Below, piece by piece: positions 45,170 to 53,302 of a stretch of DNA of 64,000 bases. This DNA comes from an uncultured Hoeflea sp. (GTDB lineage: Bacteria > Pseudomonadota > Alphaproteobacteria > Rhizobiales > Rhizobiaceae): the NCBI RefSeq assembly GCF_947501405.1, contig NZ_CANMVK010000004.1:176843-240842 (forward strand). The letters are read 5' to 3'. The notes beneath the pieces are model-generated. The model was not told the origin of the DNA, ran no database searches, and saw only the letters and a program-made list of their open reading frames with translations. Numbering within the stretch: position 1 is the first letter of the stretch; each line of letters begins with the position of its first letter. A program made the position numbers and the translations under genes.

Positions 45170-45199
45170 GCGGGGACGAGAATTCGTCTCCGCTTTTTT
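45170..45199 (+). terminator. Rho-independent terminator after rpsU
   Basis: GCGGGGACGA (45170-45179) pairs with TCGTCTCCGC (45184-45193), with one G-U pair, around a 4-nt loop, then six T residues (45194-45199). Confidence 0.85.
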
Positions 45200-45347
45200 G
45201 CGCACCGCCCTTTAAATCCGGTTGGATTTGAACGAAAGTTCGGGCGCGGCGTTCAACGCAAGATGCGGCTGGCGGCGCAGTCAAAGCGGCTGCCTTCCCC
45301 GCAGCCGGCGGTTCGGGCGTTTTCCCGGTTGGAATGATGGGGCACAG

Positions 45348-46199
45348 ATGATGCGTTTGACAGGGTCGTTTCGGACAGAACCGGGAATGTCCGGCTTGGC
45401 GCGCCCGCTGGCGGTTGCCGCCGTCGTCGCGTTGGCGTTGACCGGCTGTTCAACCACCTCCCCCGTCGACGCCATCCAGATCGACCGCGCCCAGGGCACC
45501 GAGGAGAACATCTCCTCGTTGACCGATGTGATCCGCCGCAATCCCAATGACCCAGAGGGCTACAATGTGCGCGGCGCCGCCTATGGCCGATCCGGGCAGT
45601 TCCGCCGGGCGCTCGATGATTTCAATCGCGCCATCCAGCTCCGTCCGTCCTTCTACCAGGCATATGCAAACCGGGCGCTGATCCACCGCTCAATGGGCAG
45701 TGCCGCTGAAGCCGCCAATGATTACAATCGGGCGCTGCAGATCAATCCGCGCTACGATGTTGCCTATATCGGCCGCGGCAACATTTACCGGCAGGCCGGC
45801 CGGATGGATGAGGCGATGAACGATTTCAATCGCGCCATCAATCTGGAAACCACCGATCCGCGCGCCTATCACAATCGCGGCCTGATCAAGCAGCTCCGCG
45901 GCCAGCACGCCCAGGCAATCGAGGATTTCTCGACCTCGATATCGCTGGCTCCGAATTCGCCCGAACCCTATAACGGGCGCGGCATTTCCTATGTTGCCTT
46001 GAATGATGACGACAACGCCTTCACTGACTTCAATCGCGCCATCGAACTCAACCAGCGGATCGCCGAATCCTGGGCCAACCAGGCGCTGATCTACGAGCGC
46101 CGCGGCGACAAGGCCCGCGCCAAGCGCTCCTATGCCCGCGCCGCTCAGCTCGACCCGAAATATCGCCCGGCGATCGACGGTCTGGCCCGCGTGCGCTGA
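45348..46199 (+). CDS. TPR-repeat lipoprotein
   Basis: This 283-residue protein has a lipoprotein signal peptide (MSGLARPLAVAAVVALALTGC lipobox), so it is likely attached to the outer or inner membrane facing the periplasm. From about residue 55 to the end there are at least six tetratricopeptide repeats with the recurring pattern ...A...R...A..DFNRAI.L.P. TPR proteins scaffold protein-protein interactions; similar ones are related to NlpI-like peptidoglycan or secretion proteins. The ATG at 45348 is one of two adjacent ATG codons (45348 and 45351); the internal ATG at 45387 would also give a good signal peptide. It is a single-gene unit ending at a bidirectional terminator. Confidence 0.85.
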   Translation: MMRLTGSFRTEPGMSGLARPLAVAAVVALALTGCSTTSPVDAIQIDRAQGTEENISSLTDVIRRNPNDPEGYNVRGAAYGRSGQFRRALDDFNRAIQLRPSFYQAYANRALIHRSMGSAAEAANDYNRALQINPRYDVAYIGRGNIYRQAGRMDEAMNDFNRAINLETTDPRAYHNRGLIKQLRGQHAQAIEDFSTSISLAPNSPEPYNGRGISYVALNDDDNAFTDFNRAIELNQRIAESWANQALIYERRGDKARAKRSYARAAQLDPKYRPAIDGLARVR

Positions 46200-46337
46200 T
46201 CGCGCCCCGTTCAATCGCTCTGAGCAAGCTAATCAACACGTGATTTCCCGGGCGACAGGCGAGGGTGTCAACACCGCCATCGGCATCACCCAACAAGCAA
46301 CTGCGCCCGACCGCCAATTGATCGGAGCAGCCGTTCC

Positions 46338-46377
46338 AAAAAAAGGCCCGGCGTCAAATCCGACGCCGGGCTTTTTT
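46338..46377. terminator. Bidirectional rho-independent terminator
   Basis: A 10-bp perfect stem, GCCCGGCGTC (46346-46355) and GACGCCGGGC (46362-46371), has a 6-nt loop. An A-run lies on the left (46338-46344) and a T-run on the right (46372-46377), so it ends both the TPR gene and the convergent pntB operon. Confidence 0.9.
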
Positions 46378-46398
46378 CATTTCAGATAGTTGCTGCGC

Positions 46399-47796
46399 CT
46401 AGTGATCGATCGCTTTGACGATGTCGTCGGTCATCTTCTTGGCATCGCCGAGCAGCATCATTGTGCCATCCTTGTAAAACAGCGTGTTGTCGATGCCCGC
46501 ATAGCCCGAGCCCAGCGAGCGCTTGACGAACAGGCAGGTCTGCGCCTTGTCCACATCCAGGATCGGCATGCCGTAGATCGGCGAGGTCTTGTCGTCGCGC
46601 GCCGCCGGGTTGGTCACATCATTGGCGCCGATCACATAGGCCACATCGGCCTGTGCGAACTCGGAGTTTATATCCTCGAGTTCGAACACTTCGTCATAGG
46701 GCACATTGGCCTCGGCCAGCAGCACGTTCATGTGGCCGGGCATACGGCCAGCCACCGGGTGGATGGCGTATTTGACTTCGACGCCCTGCTCCTTGAGCTT
46801 GTCGGCCAGTTCACGCGTTGCATGCTGGGCCTGGGCCACCGCCATGCCGTAGCCAGGCACAATGATCACCTTGGACGCATTCGACATCAGGAATGCGGCG
46901 TCATCAGCAGAACCCATCTTGACGGTGCGATCGATATCATCGTCACCCGCAGCGGCGGTTTCACCGCCGAAGCCGCCCAGAATGACCGATATGAATGACC
47001 GGTTCATCCCCTTACACATGATGTAGGACAGGATCGCCCCCGAGGAGCCGACAAGCGCGCCGGTGATAATCAGTGCAAGGTTGCCGAGCGTAAAGCCGAT
47101 GCCGGCCGCAGCCCAGCCCGAATAGGAATTGAGCATCGACACCACAACGGGCATATCCGCACCGCCGATCGGTACGATGATCAAGACACCAAGCGCCAGC
47201 GACAGGATCACGATCAGCCAGAACACCGTGTAGCTTTCAGTCGCCACCAGCACGCCGATCAGCACGACGATGCCGATCGCCAGCCCGGCATTGATAATGT
47301 GCCGCATCGGCAGCAGGATCGGCTTGCCCGACATCCGGCCGTCGAGTTTGAGAAAGGCGATGATCGAGCCTGTGAAGGTAATCGCGCCGATCGCCACGCC
47401 AAGCGACATTTCGATCAGCGCCTGGGCGTGGATTTCACCGACCTCACCGATGTCGAACGCGTGCGGCGAATAAAGCGCCGCTGCCGCCACCAGCACCGCG
47501 GCGAGGCCGACCAGGCTGTGGAATCCGGCCACGAGCTGCGGCATCGAGGTCATGGCGATCTTGCGGGCAATATAGGCACCCGCACCGCCGCCGATGGCCA
47601 GACCGGCGACGATCATCACGAAGCCGCCAAACGACGGTTGAGCCAGCAGCAGCGTGGTGACAATGGCTATAGCCATGCCGATCATGCCGTACAGATTGCC
47701 CTGACGCGAGGTGGTCGGATGCGACAGGCCCCTGAGCGCCATGATGAACAGCACGCCTGAGACGAGGTAGGCGAATGCGGCGAAATTCTGTGACAT
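46399..47796 (-). CDS. pntB: NAD(P) transhydrogenase beta subunit
   Basis: PntB forms part of the proton-translocating transhydrogenase that reduces NADP+ with NADH using the proton motive force. The 465-residue protein has an N-terminal membrane half with about nine transmembrane helices. The C-terminal soluble NADP(H)-binding domain III follows, with GYGMAVAQAQHATRELAD (about 311-328), HPVAGRMPGHMNVLLAEA, YVIGANDVTNPAARDD and RSLGSGYAGIDN. It is the last gene of pntAA-pntAB-pntB, 10 bp after pntAB. Confidence 0.97.
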   Translation of the reverse strand: MSQNFAAFAYLVSGVLFIMALRGLSHPTTSRQGNLYGMIGMAIAIVTTLLLAQPSFGGFVMIVAGLAIGGGAGAYIARKIAMTSMPQLVAGFHSLVGLAAVLVAAAALYSPHAFDIGEVGEIHAQALIEMSLGVAIGAITFTGSIIAFLKLDGRMSGKPILLPMRHIINAGLAIGIVVLIGVLVATESYTVFWLIVILSLALGVLIIVPIGGADMPVVVSMLNSYSGWAAAGIGFTLGNLALIITGALVGSSGAILSYIMCKGMNRSFISVILGGFGGETAAAGDDDIDRTVKMGSADDAAFLMSNASKVIIVPGYGMAVAQAQHATRELADKLKEQGVEVKYAIHPVAGRMPGHMNVLLAEANVPYDEVFELEDINSEFAQADVAYVIGANDVTNPAARDDKTSPIYGMPILDVDKAQTCLFVKRSLGSGYAGIDNTLFYKDGTMMLLGDAKKMTDDIVKAIDH

Positions 47797-47806
47797 CAGC
47801 CGGCCC

Positions 47807-48226
47807 TCACTTCTCTTTTTTCTTGTACATTGCCAGCATGCGCTGGGTCACCAGGAAGCCGCCGAAGATGTTGACCGAAGCCAGCACCAGCGCGATGAAC
47901 CCGAACCCCGTCGCCCAGCCCGAGAGCGATGCGCCGACAGCCAGCAGCGCCCCCACGACGATCACCGAGGAAATCGCGTTGGTCACGGCCATCAGCGGAG
48001 TGTGCAGAGCCGGCGTCACCGACCAGACCACGTAATAGCCGACGAAAATCGCCAGAACGAAAATCGCAAACCGGAAGATGAACGGATCAATCGCGCCGCC
48101 GCTGGCCGCATGCACGGCCGCCGCAATGCCGTCGCCAGCCGGTTCGGCCGACTCCGCCGCGCTGCGGACCGCGCCGACCGCCTGTTCGAGATTCTCAATC
48201 GCGGTATCAAGTGCGGAGCCCGCCAT
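47807..48226 (-). CDS. pntAB: NAD(P) transhydrogenase alpha subunit 2 (membrane part)
   Basis: This 139-residue protein is the separate membrane part of the split alpha subunit found in Rhodospirillum and rhizobia. It has about four hydrophobic segments ([60 protein letters not shown]) and the conserved [17 protein letters not shown] motif. Its start overlaps the pntAA stop by 1 bp, and it lies 10 bp before pntB. Confidence 0.93.
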   Translation of the reverse strand: MAGSALDTAIENLEQAVGAVRSAAESAEPAGDGIAAAVHAASGGAIDPFIFRFAIFVLAIFVGYYVVWSVTPALHTPLMAVTNAISSVIVVGALLAVGASLSGWATGFGFIALVLASVNIFGGFLVTQRMLAMYKKKEK

Positions 48227-49377
48227 TACGCTTCCCCCTTGCTGGTTTCACCGCCAAAGGCGGGATGGATCACTGCGCCACCATGAGTAAGCGCGGTTGC
48301 CTTGACCAACTCGTCCTCCAGATCGATCGAGACGCTCTTGGTCTCCTTGTCGATCATGGTGTCGAGGAAGGTCAGCAGGTTTTTCGCGTAAAGCAGCGAT
48401 GCGCTGGCGGAAATCCGGCCCGGCATGTTGAGCACGCCGATCACCGAGACGCCATCGATGGTCACAGTCTGGCCCGCCTTGGAGCCTTCGATGTTACCGC
48501 CACGCTCAACCGCCAGATCAACCGCCACCGAACCCTGACGCATGCTCTTGAGCATATCGCGCGAGATCAGCTTCGGTGCCGGGCGGCCGGGGATCAGGGC
48601 CGTCGTGATGACGATGTCTTGTTTGGAGATGTGGTCGGCGACCAGCGCCGCCTGCTTGTCCTGGTACTCCTTGGACATTTCCTTGGCGTAACCACCCGAG
48701 GTCTCCGCGGCCTTGAACTCGTCATCCTCGACCGCAATGAACTTGGCGCCAAGCGAGGCGACCTGTTCCTTGGCGGCCGGGCGAACGTCGGTGGCCGAGA
48801 CCGCGGCGCCGAGCCGGCGCGCGGTGGCGATCGCCTGGAGGCCGGCAACACCGGCGCCCATTACAAACACCTTGGCCGCGGGCACGGTGCCCGCCGCCGT
48901 CATCATCATCGGCATCGCGCGGTCGAAGGTGTGTGAAGCCTCGATTACCGCCTGGTAGCCCGCAAGGTTTGCCTGGGAGGACAGTACATCCATCGACTGC
49001 GCACGCGTGATCCGCGGCATCAGTTCCATGGCGAATGCGGTCACGCCCGCCTTGGCAAGCGCGGCCAGCGCCTTGTCGTTGCCGTAAGGATCCATCTGCG
49101 CGAGCACGATGGCGCCCTTCCTGAGCGATTTCATCTCCGCTTCCGACGGGCGGCGAACGCACAGCACGACATCAGCCTTCTTGGCCTCGGCGGCGGTTCC
49201 GGTTCGCGCGCCAGCGGCAGTGAAATCTGCGTCGGAAATCTGGGACTGCTCGCCCGCGCCTTTTTGCACGACGACGTCGAGACCCAGCGCCGTCATCTTT
49301 TTGACCGTTTCCGGCGATGCGGCGACGCGCGGTTCAAGCGCATCTGATTCCTTGGCTACAAAAATAGTGGCGCCCAC
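48226..49377 (-). CDS. pntAA: NAD(P) transhydrogenase alpha subunit 1 (NAD-binding part)
   Basis: The soluble domain I subunit binds NAD(H). The 383-residue protein has the N-terminal alanine-dehydrogenase-like [14 protein letters not shown], the [23 protein letters not shown] motif, the nucleotide-binding [22 protein letters not shown] and the [14 protein letters not shown] sequence near the C-terminus. It is the first of the three pnt genes, 81 bp after the aa3-oxidase subunit IV gene. Confidence 0.97.
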   Translation of the reverse strand: MGATIFVAKESDALEPRVAASPETVKKMTALGLDVVVQKGAGEQSQISDADFTAAGARTGTAAEAKKADVVLCVRRPSEAEMKSLRKGAIVLAQMDPYGNDKALAALAKAGVTAFAMELMPRITRAQSMDVLSSQANLAGYQAVIEASHTFDRAMPMMMTAAGTVPAAKVFVMGAGVAGLQAIATARRLGAAVSATDVRPAAKEQVASLGAKFIAVEDDEFKAAETSGGYAKEMSKEYQDKQAALVADHISKQDIVITTALIPGRPAPKLISRDMLKSMRQGSVAVDLAVERGGNIEGSKAGQTVTIDGVSVIGVLNMPGRISASASLLYAKNLLTFLDTMIDKETKSVSIDLEDELVKATALTHGGAVIHPAFGGETSKGEA

Positions 49378-49458
49378 GCGAGCCCCTCCTCTGGCAAACG
49401 GGATGAGACGGGCCCGCGGGGATCACATCGATCGCATCGCAGGCCGTGGTGAAGGCTG

Positions 49459-49683
49459 TCAGCGCGCCAGGATGCTGGCGCCCACGCACAACACGAGGAA
49501 CGTCAGGAGGCTGGTGATGGCGCCAGCCGAGGTAAAGAAGAAGACCGCCATGGCGATCATCAGCGCAACCAGAACGATCACGCCGTATTTGGTGCCGGCC
49601 AGAAAGATTGAATAGGTTTTCTCGTGCTCGGAATAATCCATCTCGGCGCCGGTCTCCACGGGACCGCTCATCTCTTCAGCCAT
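49459..49683 (-). CDS. aa3-type cytochrome c oxidase subunit IV
   Basis: This 74-residue protein has an acidic soluble N-terminus (MAEEMSGPVETGAEMDYSEHEKTYSIF) and one or two hydrophobic helices (GVIVLVALMIAMAVFFFTS, LLTFLVLCVGASILAR). The sequence DYSEHEKTY is a hallmark of the small alphaproteobacterial oxidase subunit IV family. Its role in the oxidase is minor or assembly-related. It precedes pntAA by 81 bp on the same strand, a pairing common in rhizobia. The ATG at 49681-49683 is preferred; the open frame runs 20 codons further upstream with no similarity. Confidence 0.8.
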   Translation of the reverse strand: MAEEMSGPVETGAEMDYSEHEKTYSIFLAGTKYGVIVLVALMIAMAVFFFTSAGAITSLLTFLVLCVGASILAR

Positions 49684-49867
49684 GCTGTAGCTCCCCAATT
49701 GACAATTCCCCGTGGGATTACACAAACCATTTGCAATGTGCAATGGACAAGCGGTCGCAAGCCGTTTTGCAAACAGGCCATATTAAGGCGGAAAGCCGCA
49801 CCGGGACCGTGCGGCGTGAGCCCTGAGCGGCAAGATACGACCTCCGGCCGGTTGAAGATTACGTGTG

Positions 49868-50608
49868 TCAGCCGGTGCGCTGCAGAACGTAGCGCGCTGT
49901 CGGACGGACCGTCAGCGGCGGCATCGCCAGGTCTTCGCGCGGCGCAAACATCATGCGGCGCTCAAACGGCTCGGAATTGAAGAAGGGATAGCGGTCAAAC
50001 AGGGTGCGCTTGAGCTCGTGCGCGTCTGCCGCATGCAGTTCCAGGCTGTGCTGGTACTGCTCAATAAAGCGTGGCGGCGCAAATTCGATCGACTGGAAAA
50101 CGCGTTTGTAAAACGCGCGATGATTGGGTTTGATCACCGATAGGCAATAGTCCACGTCGAAATAGACCGTCGCCATGGTCGCAACCCGCAAGGTCAGGTA
50201 GGGCAGCGCCGGATACTCACGCATGATCTCGGGATCCGCGGCGAAACGCACCGGATCAATGAAGGTCTTGCCGGCATCCAGCAGCGGATGCATGACATCG
50301 GGAAACTGTGCGACGGCGACGCCATCACGATGTTCCGCCGTGACGTGATGCACACGGATGGTCGAGACCAGTTGCTCGTCGAAGAATATGCCCATCACAT
50401 GGGCATTGGGTTTGAAATCCAATTCGTCGATCAACAGTGAGGCGACGTTCTCCCGGGCCAGCCCCACCATGGTGAAGGCCTTGTAGCGGATGCGCGCAAT
50501 GTCTTCGAGGTCGTCGGCATTGTCGATCCGGCGGTACTCAATGTTTTCCAAAAAGCGCAGCACGCTCGCGCTGAACCCGGAAACCTTGCCTTGCGCTGCC
50601 GATGCCAT
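49868..50608 (-). CDS. FeeM-like N-acyl amino acid synthase-domain protein
   Basis: This 246-residue GNAT-like protein resembles the FeeM N-acyl amino acid synthase family: ENIEYRRIDNADDLEDIARIRYKAF near the start, then VSTIRVHHV and RFAADPEIMREYPALPYLTLRVATMATVYFDVDYCLSVIKPNHRAFYKRVF. FeeM-type enzymes transfer acyl groups from acyl-ACP to amino acids such as tyrosine; autoinducer synthases share the fold. The natural substrate here is unknown. The ATG at 50606-50608 is chosen; an ATG 22 codons upstream (50672-50674) gives an unusual N-terminus. It lies downstream of a GGDEF-EAL gene on the same strand. Confidence 0.75.
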   Translation of the reverse strand: MASAAQGKVSGFSASVLRFLENIEYRRIDNADDLEDIARIRYKAFTMVGLARENVASLLIDELDFKPNAHVMGIFFDEQLVSTIRVHHVTAEHRDGVAVAQFPDVMHPLLDAGKTFIDPVRFAADPEIMREYPALPYLTLRVATMATVYFDVDYCLSVIKPNHRAFYKRVFQSIEFAPPRFIEQYQHSLELHAADAHELKRTLFDRYPFFNSEPFERRMMFAPREDLAMPPLTVRPTARYVLQRTG

Positions 50609-50841
50609 AAACCCGTAGCTCCACCATCTGGTACCGGCAAAGCTTATCGTTAAAAATCTATCAATCAATCGCATGACAGTGATTCCGGGTCGTTAACTCC
50701 CTATTAAGGTTAATGAAACGATAATTTTTCCAAGGAAAATCAACGCCACTGCGAGAAAGCACCAGCGACATTTCACGCGCGACGTGTATCCACAAAAATC
50801 AGGTTGCGGACCGATTTTTTGATCTGGAGAGGTTTACAGAC

Positions 50842-53148
50842 TTATTTGGCGGCGGCCGGGAGTGAACGGGACATGGTCGGACGAGCCAGTCTCTGGGCCA
50901 GTTCAACATAAGCACCCGCCGGCATCGGTGCGCCGAAAATGTAGCCCTGGATGAGATCCGCGCAGTCATTTTCCTGAATCAGCTTCAACTGGTCTTCAGT
51001 TTCCACACCCTCGACGACAATGTCGAGCTCGAGTTCACGTGACAGATTGACGACGCCGCGCAGCAACTTGAGCTTGCGCGGGTCTTCCGTCAGGTTGCTG
51101 ACGAAGGACCGGTCGATCTTGACCTTGTTGAGCGGCAGCTTGTCGAGGTAGCTCAGGCTGGAATAGCCGGTTCCGAAATCGTCAATGGCGATAATCATCC
51201 CCATGGCGCGCAGTTCCGCCAGGATTTCGCAAGCGGTTTCCAGATCGTCCATCAGACCGCTTTCGGTGACCTCAAGCTGCAGCCGTTCCGGCGCAAGATT
51301 GTGCCGGTCGAGCGCATCGGCGATAACCGACACGATCTCGCGGTCGGCAAGATCCCGGGCCGACAGATTGATCGAAACGAATTGTGAACCGCTCCAGCCC
51401 GCACAATCACACACCGCCTGTTCGACCACGTTGCGGGTCAGGTCGCCGACGATACCCATCTCCTCGACCAGCGGGATGTAGACTGCCGGAGAAACCGGTC
51501 CGAGTTCCCGGTGACACCAGCGCGACAGCGCTTCGGCACCGGCAATCCGCGTACCGTCAGGGGTAAACATCGGCTGGTAGACCAGGCTCATCTCATTGTT
51601 GCGGATGGCCTCGCGCAGGTCCACCTTCAGGCGCTGACGCTGTTGGTAATCCTGATCCATGGTGTTTTCGAACTGACACCAGCGCTCCTTATCGCGCCGC
51701 TTGGCTTCATAAAGGGCCAGATCCGCCTGAATGTGCAGGTCTTCGATCTTTGCATCCTCCACCGGCGCCATCGCCACGCCGCTGGAGATGCCCACGAACA
51801 GCTTGTGCCCGTCGATGATATATGTGCCGCAAAGGGTATCGCTGACTGTATCCATGATCCGGCCGAGATCATCCGTGTCACTGACCAAGGGCAGGAACAC
51901 CACGAATTCATCGCCGCCAAACCTGGACACCACGAATTTGTGCCGGGACAGCGAGCGCAGCCGCGTGGCGATAGCACTTAGAAGCTTGTCGCCGCTGACA
52001 TGACCCATCGTGTCGTTGACATGCTTGAAATCATCGATGTCGAGAACCGCCAGCGCGATATGGCTGCCAGGCTTGGCCCGCGCCATCTTGGTGGACACGA
52101 TCTCCTTGAACCATGACCGGTTGGGCAGGCCGGTGAGATTGTCGAACCGGGCCATTCGCAGGATGCGCTTTTCGGCCTGAATGCGCGCTGACACATCCTC
52201 AAATGTGAGAACAACGCCCTTTTCGCCGCGATGCCGCGCGCTGAATTCCAGCCAGGAGCTTTTGTCAAAACGAACCAGGGTTCGCGATTCCGACCCATCG
52301 ACCAGCTTTTCGAGTTGATGGCTGATTTCGGAGAAATTCTCCCTGGCGATGATGCCCCTGCGTGCACCCAGCCGCAATGCCGCCTTGAGCACGCGCCCCG
52401 TCAGATTCACCTGCTCATCGATGTGGAAGAACTCGCGCGCTTTCCGGTTGACCACCTGGATCCGGCCCTCTCCATTGAGCATGAACAGGCCGTGCGACAT
52501 GTTGTTAAGAGCGGTGTCGAAGCGATCGGCAATCTCGGCCGTTGTCCGTTCGGCGGTGACCGAATTGAACAAGAATTCGCGAACCGCGTTGGCCATCGAG
52601 CGGGTGGTCAGAAACAGCGGCAGAAGCAGCAGCGCCATCAGGCTCATGTAGAGATCGCTGGCCATGATCAGCCCGGCCATGATCGGAAGACAGGCCGCCA
52701 GAACCAGCATGTCGACATTCAGCTTGGATCCGAAGTTTCTTCCAACCACGGAGATCATGCTCGCCAACGTCACCGAGACCGAAACCAGCTCGGCGAATGA
52801 ATCCTGGGAAACCACCAGTGCGTGGCCGGAGATCGTACCCAACAGCGAGCAGGTCACGAATGATCCGGTGACGTATCGCCTTTCCCAACGCAGCGTATCG
52901 GCCAACTTGAAGTCTGCTTTCTCCACCCGGTCAAAGGCCATCATATCAAGGTTGCGGATCAACCAGACGACGAAAAGGGCAAATGCGGCATAGAGATAAA
53001 ATGGGTCGTCGATCCGGAAATAGATCGCAACGGTCGTGACCACATGCGCAACCATGCCCGCAAACAGCGTGCCCCGCTGTTGGTAGAGCGAGGCCACAAA
53101 GGAGAGCCGGACGTCATCCGCTAATCTTGAATTGCCAGCAGGGAGCAT
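50842..53148 (-). CDS. Membrane GGDEF-EAL protein with PAS domain
   Basis: The 768-residue protein has about five or six N-terminal transmembrane helices (residues 20-190), a PAS-like domain (about 215-330), a GGDEF domain (about 345-500) and an EAL domain (about 515-755). The GGDEF motif is intact (RFGGDEFVVF), while the allosteric RxxD site reads RHKF, so product inhibition is probably absent. The EAL domain keeps AEALSRW, EVTES, IDDFGTGYSS, VKIDRSF and VVEGVET, so cyclic-di-GMP hydrolysis is likely possible. Both activities, or one regulating the other, may occur. It would respond to a membrane or PAS signal and set cyclic-di-GMP. Confidence 0.92.
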   Translation of the reverse strand: MLPAGNSRLADDVRLSFVASLYQQRGTLFAGMVAHVVTTVAIYFRIDDPFYLYAAFALFVVWLIRNLDMMAFDRVEKADFKLADTLRWERRYVTGSFVTCSLLGTISGHALVVSQDSFAELVSVSVTLASMISVVGRNFGSKLNVDMLVLAACLPIMAGLIMASDLYMSLMALLLLPLFLTTRSMANAVREFLFNSVTAERTTAEIADRFDTALNNMSHGLFMLNGEGRIQVVNRKAREFFHIDEQVNLTGRVLKAALRLGARRGIIARENFSEISHQLEKLVDGSESRTLVRFDKSSWLEFSARHRGEKGVVLTFEDVSARIQAEKRILRMARFDNLTGLPNRSWFKEIVSTKMARAKPGSHIALAVLDIDDFKHVNDTMGHVSGDKLLSAIATRLRSLSRHKFVVSRFGGDEFVVFLPLVSDTDDLGRIMDTVSDTLCGTYIIDGHKLFVGISSGVAMAPVEDAKIEDLHIQADLALYEAKRRDKERWCQFENTMDQDYQQRQRLKVDLREAIRNNEMSLVYQPMFTPDGTRIAGAEALSRWCHRELGPVSPAVYIPLVEEMGIVGDLTRNVVEQAVCDCAGWSGSQFVSINLSARDLADREIVSVIADALDRHNLAPERLQLEVTESGLMDDLETACEILAELRAMGMIIAIDDFGTGYSSLSYLDKLPLNKVKIDRSFVSNLTEDPRKLKLLRGVVNLSRELELDIVVEGVETEDQLKLIQENDCADLIQGYIFGAPMPAGAYVELAQRLARPTMSRSLPAAAK

Positions 53149-53302
53149 GCACTCGGTCCATTTCGGTCAAGCCCGCACATTACCCGAGGGAAATTAAGAA
53201 CTTGTTGATCTGCACCGCAACTTAATGCATCCATGAAATCCGGGCCGCCCCGGTTTTCTAGTAAAACCCCTGTTGAACAAACATCGAAAACAATAACTGT
53301 CT

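Noticed and set aside
45222-45347. Longer start for the TPR lipoprotein
   Set aside because: The extra 42 residues are Arg/Cys-rich and would bury the lipoprotein signal peptide inside the chain.
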